Source of the DNA: a virus
Reading direction: 5' to 3' (one strand)
DNA length: 32,214 nt
Virus record (IMG/VR): IMGVR_UViG_3300006736_000048
Coordinates: 1-32,214 of that record
Shown: in pieces, positions 20,293-28,753 of the stretch
Numbering within the stretch: the stretch's first letter is position 1
Layout: the number at the start of each line of letters is the position of its first letter
Translations under genes and position numbers: made by a program
The notes under the pieces: model-generated
What the model was told of the DNA's origin: nothing
The model's input: only the letters and a program-made list of their open reading frames with translations
Databases searched by the model: none

Positions 20293-21353
20293 AGCGTCCG
20301 TATACGCTTCCCACAATGTCTGATATTGAGTCAGTAACGCCAAACGGGTACGTCGCCGCATCGACATTTAGTGGGGCAGGTGGGTCGTGTCTTGGGTATC
20401 GTATGGCTGGCTTTGATGTTAGATATGCAAGCGAATTTATACCAGCAGCGCAAGACACATATCGACTAAATCACCCAGACACTTTCCTAGATGAGCGCGA
20501 TATTCGTGAAGTAAAAGGGCAAGAGATATTAGATGCTTGCCAAGTAAAAAAAGGCGAATTGGACTTACTCGACGGCTCGCCACCTTGTGTCGCATTTTCG
20601 ATTGCAGGGAAGCGGTCGAAAGTATGGGGGCAGCATCGGACATACAGCGGTAGGCGACAAGAAGTTGATGGCTTATTTTACGAGTTCACTCGGCTACTGA
20701 ATGAAATCCAACCAAAAGTCTTTGTTGCAGAGAACGTCCCCGGCTTGACAGTCGGCAAAGCTAAAGGTCACTTCAAGCTAATACATAAAGCGATGACAGA
20801 CTGTGGCTATAAGGTTTCCGCTCGTATCTTAGATGCAAGCGCACTAGGCGTACCTACGAAGCGTCAGCGGCTCGTTTTTATTGGTGTGCGTAATGACTTG
20901 GAAGCCAGTCCTGTTTACCCGCTACCAAAGCCCGAAAGGTTCTCAGCGGAAGAAGCCTTTGTGGGATTACCGCCAGCGACATTAGAAAACGCGCATTGGC
21001 TAAACCCAACCACAAAGATGTACCAATTCTGGCATCACATCAAAGCTGGCGAGAAGTTCCAAGATATTGGGCGACGTATCGACGGCAAAGAACGATATTA
21101 CAACCACCGCAAACTTGACCCTCATAAGCCTTCGCCAACTATTGTTCAAGCAAGTGAAGATATTTACCACTGGCTATATCCTCGGTCGCTTTCAATTCCA
21201 GAAATAAAGCGGCTCTCATCGTTTCCAGATGATTTCAAATTGACTGGCAGCCGGGCAAAACAATGGGAGCGAATCGGTCGAGCCGTACCACCTCTAATGA
21301 TGAAAGCCGTTGCTGATACGATAGTAACTGAGGTGCTTGATGCGTGTTCATAA
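20271..21353 (+). CDS. C5-cytosine DNA methyltransferase with motif X Asn to Arg: predicted carboxymethyltransferase
   Basis: A 360-residue Dcm-family protein. Motif I is STFSGAGGSCLGY at residues 31-43; motif IV is DGSPPCVAF, with catalytic Cys106; motif VI is ENV at 154-156; motif VIII is KRQRLVFIG from 197; motif IX is RSLSIPEIKRLSSFPDDF at about 305-322. The motif X GNxVPP is changed to GRAVPP (336-341), so the invariant Asn is Arg337. From memory, replacing this Asn with Lys in M.MpeI lets the enzyme use carboxy-SAM. With a CmoA-like gene nearby, it probably makes 5-carboxymethylcytosine. The target domain is short (about 80 residues). The start could also be the ATG at 20316 or TTG at 20289; none has a strong ribosome-binding site. 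Confidence 0.85.
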   Translation: MGRRSTLKRPYTLPTMSDIESVTPNGYVAASTFSGAGGSCLGYRMAGFDVRYASEFIPAAQDTYRLNHPDTFLDERDIREVKGQEILDACQVKKGELDLLDGSPPCVAFSIAGKRSKVWGQHRTYSGRRQEVDGLFYEFTRLLNEIQPKVFVAENVPGLTVGKAKGHFKLIHKAMTDCGYKVSARILDASALGVPTKRQRLVFIGVRNDLEASPVYPLPKPERFSAEEAFVGLPPATLENAHWLNPTTKMYQFWHHIKAGEKFQDIGRRIDGKERYYNHRKLDPHKPSPTIVQASEDIYHWLYPRSLSIPEIKRLSSFPDDFKLTGSRAKQWERIGRAVPPLMMKAVADTIVTEVLDACS

Positions 21354-22152
21354 AGACGCTGTGGCTACTGTTCTTATGGAAGAACTCGACAACACGCCTC
21401 AAAACGTCGCTCTGGCTCTGTCAGGCGGGATTGATAGCCTGTCAGTAATGTTCACTCTGCTACGGTTAGGGCGATCAGTCACCGCATATTCCTTCCGACT
21501 CGACGCAGTTCAATCTAGTGACTTTTCTGAAGCCCGCACATGGGCTGCTAGATTTGATGTGAAGTTTGTACCTATCGTGCTTCCAGTTCAAGTATCTCGA
21601 TTAAAGGACGATATACGGGAACTTGTTGACCAATATGGTCTGCGGCGCAAGACTGATATTGAGTGCGCGTGGGCGTTCTTGTATCTAATCCCAGCGGTTA
21701 CAGAATCCGTCCTAGTAACAGGGTCGGCAAGTGACGGTCATTTCGGTATTAGTAAAAAGGCGATGATTCATTTCAGACACTCGGCGAAACAACTTGACGA
21801 TTTCCGACGTATGACTTTCGGGAACCCTAACTACGCACAACAACAAACTGTTTCTGCAATTGGTAAAGAGTCGGGCGTTGATCTAAAAGTTCCTTACGCA
21901 AGCAGATCAATGCAGGAGTTATTTATGGGAACAGAATGGGAAGACATAAACAAACCGAAACAGAAACAGTCGATTCTTGAATCTTTTGATACTGAATTTG
22001 CGTCTGGTAAAGTTCGACCACATACAAATCTGCAACTTGGTGATTCTAAAATAGCGGAACATTTTACGAAGTTGTTAACGAGCGATTGGAACGTGCGAAA
22101 CCATAAGTCTGTCGTTGGTATCTATAACGACGTTGCGAAAGGTGCAGTATGA
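21340..22152 (+). CDS. Asparagine-synthetase-like ATP-pyrophosphatase (stand-alone ligase domain)
   Basis: A 270-residue protein starting at an ATG with GAGGTG upstream, overlapping the methyltransferase by 14 bases. LALSGGIDSLSV contains the PP-loop SGGIDS (residues 28-33). LVTGSASDGHFG (125-136) aligns with the LTGEGSDELFGG segment of AsnB, and VDLKVPYASRSMQELFM (180-196) with its VRVPFLDxxLVEFA segment. The usual N-terminal glutaminase domain is missing, as in ammonia- or amine-using relatives. This fold adenylates a carboxylate and forms an amide. In this operon the likely substrate is the carboxymethyl group placed on cytosine. Its stop overlaps the CmoA-like start (ATGA). Confidence 0.75.
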   Translation: MRVHKDAVATVLMEELDNTPQNVALALSGGIDSLSVMFTLLRLGRSVTAYSFRLDAVQSSDFSEARTWAARFDVKFVPIVLPVQVSRLKDDIRELVDQYGLRRKTDIECAWAFLYLIPAVTESVLVTGSASDGHFGISKKAMIHFRHSAKQLDDFRRMTFGNPNYAQQQTVSAIGKESGVDLKVPYASRSMQELFMGTEWEDINKPKQKQSILESFDTEFASGKVRPHTNLQLGDSKIAEHFTKLLTSDWNVRNHKSVVGIYNDVAKGAV

Positions 22153-22889
22153 CATACGAGACACAGATTCGTCCTGACGAGAACACAGACACCGGATACG
22201 CCGCAGACCGTTGGGCATTTGATGATGAAGTGACGCGAGTATTCGACGATATGCTTGAACGGTCAATCCCCGGCTATAAGTCGATGCGGGCTGGCATCAT
22301 AGGCGTGGCTGCTCAAACGTACAATAAAATATGGGGCGACCGTGAAATCATCGTTGATATAGGTACGTCACGTGGGCAGACAATCGCATCGTTGCTTCCG
22401 GTCGTTGAGGCGGGTACTCGGTTCGTCGGGCTGGAAGTATCAACTCCGATGGTGGAAGCCGCTACCGAGCGATTCAAAGATGTTGAGGACGTTACCATCA
22501 GGCAGCACGATCTCACGATTGAGTCACTACCAATTCTGAGCCATGTGACTTCCGTACTTTCGCTGATGTTCACGCCCATTGAAGATCGTCCACGAATCGT
22601 TGGTGGCATAGCTGCCGCTATTCCAGACGGTGGCACATTCATTCTTGTTGAAAAGTTGATGGGTGAGACACAGATAACCGACCAAGTATTTACCGATGCC
22701 TATTACGATTTCAAACGTGAGCATGGATATACCGAAGATGCCATACTCAGGAAGCGTGCGTCCCTGAGTGGTGTGCTAGTTCCACAGACTGCTAGGGAGA
22801 ACGAAGCTATGCTGCGGTCTGCTGGCTTCTCGAAGGTTGAGTGCTTCTGGCGACAATGGAACTTTGCTGGTTGGATAGCCGTGAAGTAA
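22149..22889 (+). CDS. cmoA: CmoA-like carboxy-SAM synthase
   Basis: A 246-residue protein preceded by GAAAGGTGCAGT. It aligns with E. coli CmoA along its length: RWAFDDEVTRVFDDMLERSI and PGY at 21-43 ([22 protein letters not shown] in CmoA), the SAM motif VDIGTSRGQT at 69-78, VEKL at 168-171, and YYDFKREHGYTEDAILRKRA at 185-204. Arg203 aligns with CmoA Arg199, recalled as the residue gripping the carboxylate of Cx-SAM. CmoA makes Cx-SAM from SAM and prephenate. In bacteria CmoB then uses it on tRNA, but no CmoB is present; the adjacent DNA methyltransferase homologue is the likely user. Confidence 0.85.
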   Translation: MTYETQIRPDENTDTGYAADRWAFDDEVTRVFDDMLERSIPGYKSMRAGIIGVAAQTYNKIWGDREIIVDIGTSRGQTIASLLPVVEAGTRFVGLEVSTPMVEAATERFKDVEDVTIRQHDLTIESLPILSHVTSVLSLMFTPIEDRPRIVGGIAAAIPDGGTFILVEKLMGETQITDQVFTDAYYDFKREHGYTEDAILRKRASLSGVLVPQTARENEAMLRSAGFSKVECFWRQWNFAGWIAVK

Positions 22890-23261
22890 ATGCCAACTCC
22901 AGCGCATAAGCCAACAACGGAACACCGCCGCATGGTCGAAGCTATGTCTGCTTACGGCATACCGCACGACGATATATCCCTTGTGGTTGGTATCGACCGC
23001 AACACGCTTACAAAGTATTACCGTCGAGAACTCGACCAAGCCGCTGCGAAAGCCAATGCGAAGGTTGCCGAGCGACTGTATGACCGAGCGATGGACGGCG
23101 ACGTAAAGGCGATGATGTTCTGGCTGGAGCGTAGGGGCGGCGATGCGTGGAAGCACAAGCCAGTCGTGCAGCTAGTACCGGGCGACTTCACCATCGAAAT
23201 GAACCCCGCGAACTTCTTGGAATTGCCGAGCATCACGGACTCCGATGACAACCAAGACTAG
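22890..23261 (+). CDS. terS: Terminase small subunit
   Basis: A 123-residue protein starting immediately after the CmoA-like stop. Residues 12-48 form a helix-turn-helix (HRRMVEAMSAYGIPHDDISL, then VVGIDRNTLTKYYRRELD). AKANAKVAERLYDRAMDGDV and AMMFWLERRGGDAWKHK follow, the oligomerisation region typical of small terminase subunits. It should recognise the packaging start site. It overlaps the large subunit gene by 17 bases, as in other phages. The last 35 residues are acidic. Confidence 0.8.
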   Translation: MPTPAHKPTTEHRRMVEAMSAYGIPHDDISLVVGIDRNTLTKYYRRELDQAAAKANAKVAERLYDRAMDGDVKAMMFWLERRGGDAWKHKPVVQLVPGDFTIEMNPANFLELPSITDSDDNQD

Positions 23262-24441
23262 AATCCTCTACACACGACCGTGGCTGTATAAGAAGCAAGA
23301 GGAAGCTATCTTCTGCGATGAGCGGTACAGCGTGGTCGAGGCTTCTACTAAGTCAGGCAAGACGGTTGGGTGCATGGTGTGGCTCGCTGAACAGGCAGCT
23401 ATTCACGGCGGTCTGAACATGAACTACTGGTGGATTGCTCCGATTTACGGTCAGGCAGAGATCGCCTTTCGCAGACTCAAAGCGGGACTCGGCGAAGGTA
23501 ACTACATCGCCAACGGTTCCAACCTAACGATCACACTTGCGAACGGCTCAATTATCTGGTTCAAGGGCGGCGACAAACCAGACAGCCTGTACGGTGAGGA
23601 TGTTCACGCTGTTGTTGTCGATGAGGCTTCCCGATGCAAGGACGAAGTGTGGCACGCTGTTCGATCAACCGTGACCGCTACCCGCGCCGCTGTGCGTATC
23701 ATCGGCAACGTCAAGGGTCGCAAGAATTGGGCGTACCAGTTAGCACGTAAAGCAGAGTCAGGTGTCCCGAACTGGCGGTACAGCAAGATCACCGCAGCGG
23801 ACGCAATAGAAGCGAACGTCTTGCAAGCCGACGAGGTAGCAGAGGCAGAGCGTGACCTTCCCGATCAGGTATTCAAGGAACTGTATCTGGCAGAGCCGAG
23901 CGATGATGAAGGCAACCCGTTTGGCATCGACGCTATATATAACTGCGTTGCTCTAATGTCGAACAAGGAGCCGGTCTGCTGGGGCTGGGACTTAGCAAAA
24001 TCAGTGGACTGGACTTGGGGAATAGGACTCGACGAGAACGGTGCAGTCTGTCGCTCCGAACGGTGGCAAGCACCGTGGGAAGAAACCCTCAAGCGTATTG
24101 TCAATATCACCGGCGATATTCCTGCATTAGTTGACAGCACAGGTGTAGGTGATGCGATACTAGAGTTCCTCGCGAAAGCCGGTAGCAATTTCGAGGGATT
24201 TAAATTCACAAGCACTTCCAAGCAGCAGCTAATGGAGCGGCTTGCTGTCGCTATTCAGCAGCAGCAGATTACGTTTCCAGAAGGTCAACTGCTGAACGAG
24301 TTGCTATCGTTTGAATATGTATACACTCGCACCGGCGCACAGTATTCAGCACCGACCGGACTCCATGACGATGGAGTCTGTTCGCTTGCTCTCGCCGTTT
24401 ACCACCAAGACAATAAACCGGGTATCGGAGTTTGGCTGTAA
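23245..24441 (+). CDS. terL: Terminase large subunit (packaging ATPase/nuclease)
   Basis: A 398-residue protein. The ATPase domain has Walker A ASTKSGKT (residues 33-40) and Walker B VVVDEAS with catalytic Glu127. The C-terminal RNase H-like nuclease has candidate acidic metal ligands in WGWDLAKS (Asp249), LVDSTGVGD (Asp297) and LHDDGV (Asp375/Asp376). It moves DNA into the capsid and cuts it. It overlaps terS by 17 bases and the portal gene by one base. Confidence 0.92.
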   Translation: MTTKTRILYTRPWLYKKQEEAIFCDERYSVVEASTKSGKTVGCMVWLAEQAAIHGGLNMNYWWIAPIYGQAEIAFRRLKAGLGEGNYIANGSNLTITLANGSIIWFKGGDKPDSLYGEDVHAVVVDEASRCKDEVWHAVRSTVTATRAAVRIIGNVKGRKNWAYQLARKAESGVPNWRYSKITAADAIEANVLQADEVAEAERDLPDQVFKELYLAEPSDDEGNPFGIDAIYNCVALMSNKEPVCWGWDLAKSVDWTWGIGLDENGAVCRSERWQAPWEETLKRIVNITGDIPALVDSTGVGDAILEFLAKAGSNFEGFKFTSTSKQQLMERLAVAIQQQQITFPEGQLLNELLSFEYVYTRTGAQYSAPTGLHDDGVCSLALAVYHQDNKPGIGVWL

Positions 24442-26414
24442 TGGGATTTCTTGATCGGTTCATTCCAGCGCGAAAAGCTGAAGCAAATGAAGTTATTGTC
24501 TCCACTGTTATCAATGCGACTAACAGCGGCTTTACTTCACCAGATGCCAGCTACGGGAACTTCGCCAGAGAAGGGTACGCAGGGAACGAACTGGTCTTTG
24601 CTTGCATCAGGGAAATAGCGACCTCAACCGCAGAAGCCACTCTCTGCCTATATGACGCGAACCATGAGAAGATCGACAACGCTCCACTCGCTCAACTTGT
24701 TGCGGAACCAGCAGAAGGCATGACGCAGTACGAGTTCCTTGAGAACCTAATAACCCACCTTCAGATTGCTGGAAACGCTTACGTGCTAAAGGAGCGTGCA
24801 AGGGTCGGCGTTGTGTCGCTGATGCTGCTGCGCCCTGACCGTATGGAAGTGATGCCGGGCGGCGGTTATTCCTACGAGGTCGGTGGCAAGAAGTATCTGA
24901 TACCGGCTGAAGATATCGGGCATCTGAAGTTCCCAAATCCCAACAACGATTTCTACGGGTTGTCGCCGCTACAAGTATTAGCAAAACAGGTCAACCTCGA
25001 CACCGACGCAACTACATTCACCAAAGCCTTCTTCAACAATGCCGGTGTACCGTCTGGAATCTTGAAGCTACGGCGCAAGCTATCGCATCAGGACGAAGCT
25101 GACCGACTCAGAGCCGCATGGCGTGGACAGTTTCAAGGCAACAAGAACTGGCACAGGATTGCGATACTCGACGAGGATGCTTCATACGAGAAGATGGGCA
25201 GCACTCTGGGCGAGATGGAAATACCTTCGCTTCGTAACTTGTCCGAAAGCCGTATCTGTTCAGCGTTGGGCGTTCCTGCAATCTTGGTCGGCGCGAACAT
25301 CGGCTTGCAGCGCAGCACCTTTAGTAATTACGCAGAAGCAAGGGAGTCATTCTGGGAAGAAACCCTGCTGCCGTTGTATCGCCGCATTGAGCAATTCATG
25401 GTTGGGCTTCTGGAGCCAGAGTTCCCGCGAGAGCGTGGATATTTAGAGTTCGACTTCAGCGAAGTTCGCGCTTTGCAAGAGGATGAAGATGCGATGGTGA
25501 ACCGGCAGCTTGTTCGGTCGCAGATCGCCAGCCAACTTATTACCGCAGGATTCACGCCTGAAGCAGCCTTACAAGCCGCAGGGATAGAGGACGAACTAGA
25601 ACACACTGGCTTCCTTCCGACGAGCCTCTCTGTGCTTGGACAGCGACCCGTTGAAGGCAAGGAATTGAAGGCACTTACTCAGGCAGCAGCGGAAAGGTTG
25701 TTGGAGCCGCTTCAAGAATCTTACGAAGAAGAAGTTGAGGCGATGGAGCGGGTACTGGCAAAGTATTTCAAGGAACAGCTAAACCGCGCCGACGGCATCA
25801 TGGGTCGCTACTTATCGCAAGGCGAACCAGAAGCTAAGACGCAGATGCCGTTCAACGAGTTGACTCTTATTCCTTACCTTATGGACGAGGAACTAAAACG
25901 CCAAATGAGTCCGGTACTTATCGACGCTTTCCGAAAGTCTTGGGAAGTTATCAATGCAGCCGGGGTCTTTACTGAATTACCATTCGATGCAGAGTTGCCA
26001 CTGTTCCAAAACGTCTTACGGGGAGCAGGTAAGAAGATCAACGACGTATCCAGAGATGCGCTGAGTAACCAGCTTCAAATCGGCGGCGGTCGAGGTTACA
26101 GCCTTGATCAGATGGTTCGGGGTGTTCCGAAAGATGATTTCCGAGGACTTCGCAGCTACGTGAAGGAAACATATAAGAACCGTTCCAAGACAATCGCCCG
26201 AACCGAAATGGCAACTGCTCAGAACACTGGAACGGCTGCTCGATATAAGGCTGCTGGAGTTACTGAGGTTATTATTCAAGACGGTGATGATGACGAATTA
26301 TGCGCGCCGTATGCTGGCACTCGCCAGCCGATAGATTGGGCATTGGATAATCCGATTGCTCACCCGAATTGCACAAGGGCTTATTCAGCCGTAATTGATG
26401 GAGTGACGGAGTAA
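24441..26414 (+). CDS. Portal protein fused to MuF-like head morphogenesis domain
   Basis: A 657-residue protein, much longer than the roughly 400 residues of HK97-type portals. Residues about 1-400 are portal: NELVFACIREIATSTAEA, FLENLITHLQIAGNAYVLKE, FYGLSPLQVLAKQVNLD, FFNNAGVPSGILKL, and SALGVPAILVGANIG. A helical linker follows. The last 120 residues resemble the SPP1 gp7/Mu F family: ARTEMATAQNTGTAARYKAA, then DDELCAPYAG and AHPNCTRAYSAV, whose Cys and His residues may bind zinc. Fusion ties the portal to a minor capsid protein usually encoded by the next gene. The ATG at 24441 overlaps the terminase stop. Confidence 0.88.
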   Translation: MGFLDRFIPARKAEANEVIVSTVINATNSGFTSPDASYGNFAREGYAGNELVFACIREIATSTAEATLCLYDANHEKIDNAPLAQLVAEPAEGMTQYEFLENLITHLQIAGNAYVLKERARVGVVSLMLLRPDRMEVMPGGGYSYEVGGKKYLIPAEDIGHLKFPNPNNDFYGLSPLQVLAKQVNLDTDATTFTKAFFNNAGVPSGILKLRRKLSHQDEADRLRAAWRGQFQGNKNWHRIAILDEDASYEKMGSTLGEMEIPSLRNLSESRICSALGVPAILVGANIGLQRSTFSNYAEARESFWEETLLPLYRRIEQFMVGLLEPEFPRERGYLEFDFSEVRALQEDEDAMVNRQLVRSQIASQLITAGFTPEAALQAAGIEDELEHTGFLPTSLSVLGQRPVEGKELKALTQAAAERLLEPLQESYEEEVEAMERVLAKYFKEQLNRADGIMGRYLSQGEPEAKTQMPFNELTLIPYLMDEELKRQMSPVLIDAFRKSWEVINAAGVFTELPFDAELPLFQNVLRGAGKKINDVSRDALSNQLQIGGGRGYSLDQMVRGVPKDDFRGLRSYVKETYKNRSKTIARTEMATAQNTGTAARYKAAGVTEVIIQDGDDDELCAPYAGTRQPIDWALDNPIAHPNCTRAYSAVIDGVTE

Positions 26415-27052
26415 TGGTTCAAGCAGAAGCGGGTCTTATCATCCGCAAAATATCAAAGGCAGATGCCACCACAATCGACGCTGCTGAAGGTGTCGTTGAG
26501 GCGTTTGTAAATACGATGGGCGTTGTCGATCACGATGACGAAGTTATCAGCCTTGATGCGTTCTCAGATTCAATTCTGAAGGGCGGTCAGACGGTGGCGT
26601 GGTTCCACGATCAGAGCGTCCCGGTCGGCAAGGTCATTGATGCCTCGCCAGTATCGGGCGGCGTGGACGAAGCAACAGGCATGGCTACGGGGCAACTCAA
26701 GGCAGTCATGCAATTCAATATGAACACTCAGCGAGGGCGTGAAGCCTTTGCAGATGTGCAGTTCGGTAGCGTCAAGGAGTGGTCGGTGGGATTCCGGTCG
26801 CTGTCAGACGAGATCGAAATGCTTGCGGACGGTACAAAAGCCCGCGTGATTGATGCCCTTGATTGGGTGGAAGTCTCGCCGGTTCTCCGTGGTGCAAGCC
26901 CAAATACTCAAACCATTGCATCGAAGTCTGCCTCAGACGCGCACGACACTGAAGAAGTTGTCGATGTTGCCTCTGACACGGAGATTGAAGCAATCCGTCT
27001 GGGCATTGAAATCGAAATAACAAAACTAAACATTACAGAAGGCAAAAAGTAA
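26414..27052 (+). CDS. HK97-type prohead protease
   Basis: A 212-residue protein. The family's herpesvirus-assemblin-like Ser/His pair is visible as WFHDQ with His65 and KEWSVGF with Ser124. The strand AFVNTMGVVDHDDEVI matches the family's opening. It cleaves the major capsid protein's N-terminal delta domain during prohead maturation. The C-terminal tail is acidic and helical. It sits between portal and capsid genes as expected. Confidence 0.9.
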   Translation: MVQAEAGLIIRKISKADATTIDAAEGVVEAFVNTMGVVDHDDEVISLDAFSDSILKGGQTVAWFHDQSVPVGKVIDASPVSGGVDEATGMATGQLKAVMQFNMNTQRGREAFADVQFGSVKEWSVGFRSLSDEIEMLADGTKARVIDALDWVEVSPVLRGASPNTQTIASKSASDAHDTEEVVDVASDTEIEAIRLGIEIEITKLNITEGKK

Positions 27053-28356
27053 TGGACAAGGTAAACGCGCTTCGTGAGGAAGCCCGCGCCGGTCTTGTGA
27101 CCGCCGCTGATTTCCTACAAGACGGCGAACTTGAATCTGCCACAAAAGCAAAAGCTGAAGCAATCGAAAAGATTGGGAAAGCTGATGCGATTGAGCAGGA
27201 ACTAGGTTCGCTTGAAGTGCTGACTGGTGACTTCAACAAGCCGACTAACTCGGTTCCGTTGAGTTACGAGGAAGCAAAACTGTATAACCCTGCCGACGAA
27301 GGTAAGGACTACCGCAACGACTACAAGCCCGCGAATTGGGTGAAGGGTCTACCCGCAGCAGTTCAGCCGACATGGGTCAGGGAGCAGATGGGTGACAACC
27401 TCAAAGACGAGGAGTCCTTCTACAAGGACACATGGACAAAATGGTTCCGTGACCGATCACCCAACGCTCAGAAGTTCTGGCAACTTGCTGATTCTGATGA
27501 GTTAAAGGCGATGCAAGAAGGAACGGACAATGAGGGTGGATACTTCGTTCCCGAAGATTTCCGCACTCAGGTCATTCACAACACTGGTGTCCCCGGTGGA
27601 GTTCACCGACCTGCTTGCACGGTCATAACAACGTCATTGAAAGATGGCTACCTTCCGACAATGGGTTCAGTCTCTTGGGCTGCCATTGCCGAGGAAGCCG
27701 CTTACGGTGACAACACGCCAACTGTCGGTCAGGTAACTTTTACCATCCGTAAGGCTGGTGGCACGGTGAAGGTATCCAATGAACTTCTTGAAGATTCAGC
27801 GGTCAACCTTCCAGCATTGCTCTCGCAGATTTTCGGTGAGGCGCAAGGGCGTTACGAAGATGAACAACTGATTGCGGGTGATGGCTCCGGTGAGGCAGAA
27901 GGACTTAGGACTTCGGCGACTGACGGTACGGATACGGACGCGAACAACGCTGTTTCCATTGCCGACATCCAGACGTGGTACTTTGACCTTCCTGCACAGT
28001 TCCGGGCAAATGCTTCGGTATCTACGACCAGCAGCTTCATGCAGCAGGTGAACACTCTTGACGTTACATCGTCAAAAGGGTCACTAACATCTGCTCCAGC
28101 CGAAGCCTTGCTTGGTCGCCCAACACTCCTGTTCGACGGGACTGGCTGGGATGATGCAGCAGCGATTGCAACGAATGAAGAAGTTGGCGCAATCGGCGAC
28201 TTCAGTAACTACTACCTGATCGACCGAATCGGAATGTCCATGCGGCGTGACGATTCGATCTATGTCGCGAACGACCAAGTTGGGTTCTTCGCACGATCTA
28301 GGTATGACGGTCGAGTTGGCTTGGCAGACGCATTCAGAATCTTCAAGATTCAGTAG
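27052..28356 (+). CDS. HK97-fold major capsid protein
   Basis: A 434-residue protein. Residues 1-58 form a coiled-coil delta domain (KVNALREEARAGLVTAADFL, then a Lys/Glu/Ala-rich helix) that should be removed by the upstream protease. The HK97 fold follows from about residue 150: NEGGYFVPEDFRTQVI, VSNELLEDSAVNLPALLSQI, GDGSGEAEGLRT, LLGRPTLLFDG and the C-terminal YDGRVGLADAFRIFKIQ. The order protease then capsid gene supports the call. Confidence 0.92.
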   Translation: MDKVNALREEARAGLVTAADFLQDGELESATKAKAEAIEKIGKADAIEQELGSLEVLTGDFNKPTNSVPLSYEEAKLYNPADEGKDYRNDYKPANWVKGLPAAVQPTWVREQMGDNLKDEESFYKDTWTKWFRDRSPNAQKFWQLADSDELKAMQEGTDNEGGYFVPEDFRTQVIHNTGVPGGVHRPACTVITTSLKDGYLPTMGSVSWAAIAEEAAYGDNTPTVGQVTFTIRKAGGTVKVSNELLEDSAVNLPALLSQIFGEAQGRYEDEQLIAGDGSGEAEGLRTSATDGTDTDANNAVSIADIQTWYFDLPAQFRANASVSTTSSFMQQVNTLDVTSSKGSLTSAPAEALLGRPTLLFDGTGWDDAAAIATNEEVGAIGDFSNYYLIDRIGMSMRRDDSIYVANDQVGFFARSRYDGRVGLADAFRIFKIQ

Positions 28357-28363
28357 GAGTTTC

Positions 28364-28753
28364 ATGCCTCGCTTTAATCAACTCGCGAATCGAATAGGAA
28401 TCAACGTCGCTCTTGCTCCGATTAGTAAGAACGCAGGGACTACAACGTCATCTGCGATTGACCTGACTGGTTACTCAAAGGCAGCGTTGATTGTTACGGT
28501 AGGCGTGATTACTTCCAATGGAACTGTTGACTGTAAGGTACAGGCATCAGCAACCAGTGGCGGGTCTTACGCTGACATTACTGGCGCAGCAATAACTCAG
28601 ATGACGGAAGCTGGTGGGGACTCAGGATCAACTGTTCAAGTTGATTTTGAAATTCCGAACGGCAAGCCTCATGTGAAAACTGTTCTGGTGAACGCAACAG
28701 CAGCAGCGGTGCAAGGTGTCCTGATAATAGGCGACCAAGACATTCGCAGCTAA
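28364..28753 (+). CDS. Probable head decoration protein
   Basis: A 129-residue beta-rich protein starting at 28364 after GTAGGAGTTTC. It lacks Cys-rich or catalytic motifs and has Ser/Thr/Gly-rich strands (KAALIVTVGVITSNGTVDCK, GGSYADITGAAITQM, VQVDFEIPNGKPHVKTVLV). Position immediately after the major capsid protein and before a strong hairpin is typical of decoration or stabilisation proteins. The family is not certain. Confidence 0.55.
   Translation: MPRFNQLANRIGINVALAPISKNAGTTTSSAIDLTGYSKAALIVTVGVITSNGTVDCKVQASATSGGSYADITGAAITQMTEAGGDSGSTVQVDFEIPNGKPHVKTVLVNATAAAVQGVLIIGDQDIRS

Noticed and set aside
22149-22889. CmoA-like protein as an ordinary methyltransferase.
   Set aside because: Its match to CmoA includes the N-terminal FDDEVxxVFDDMLxRSIPGY and the FKRxHGYTE...KRxxL segments, which are specific to CmoA rather than general Rossmann methyltransferases.
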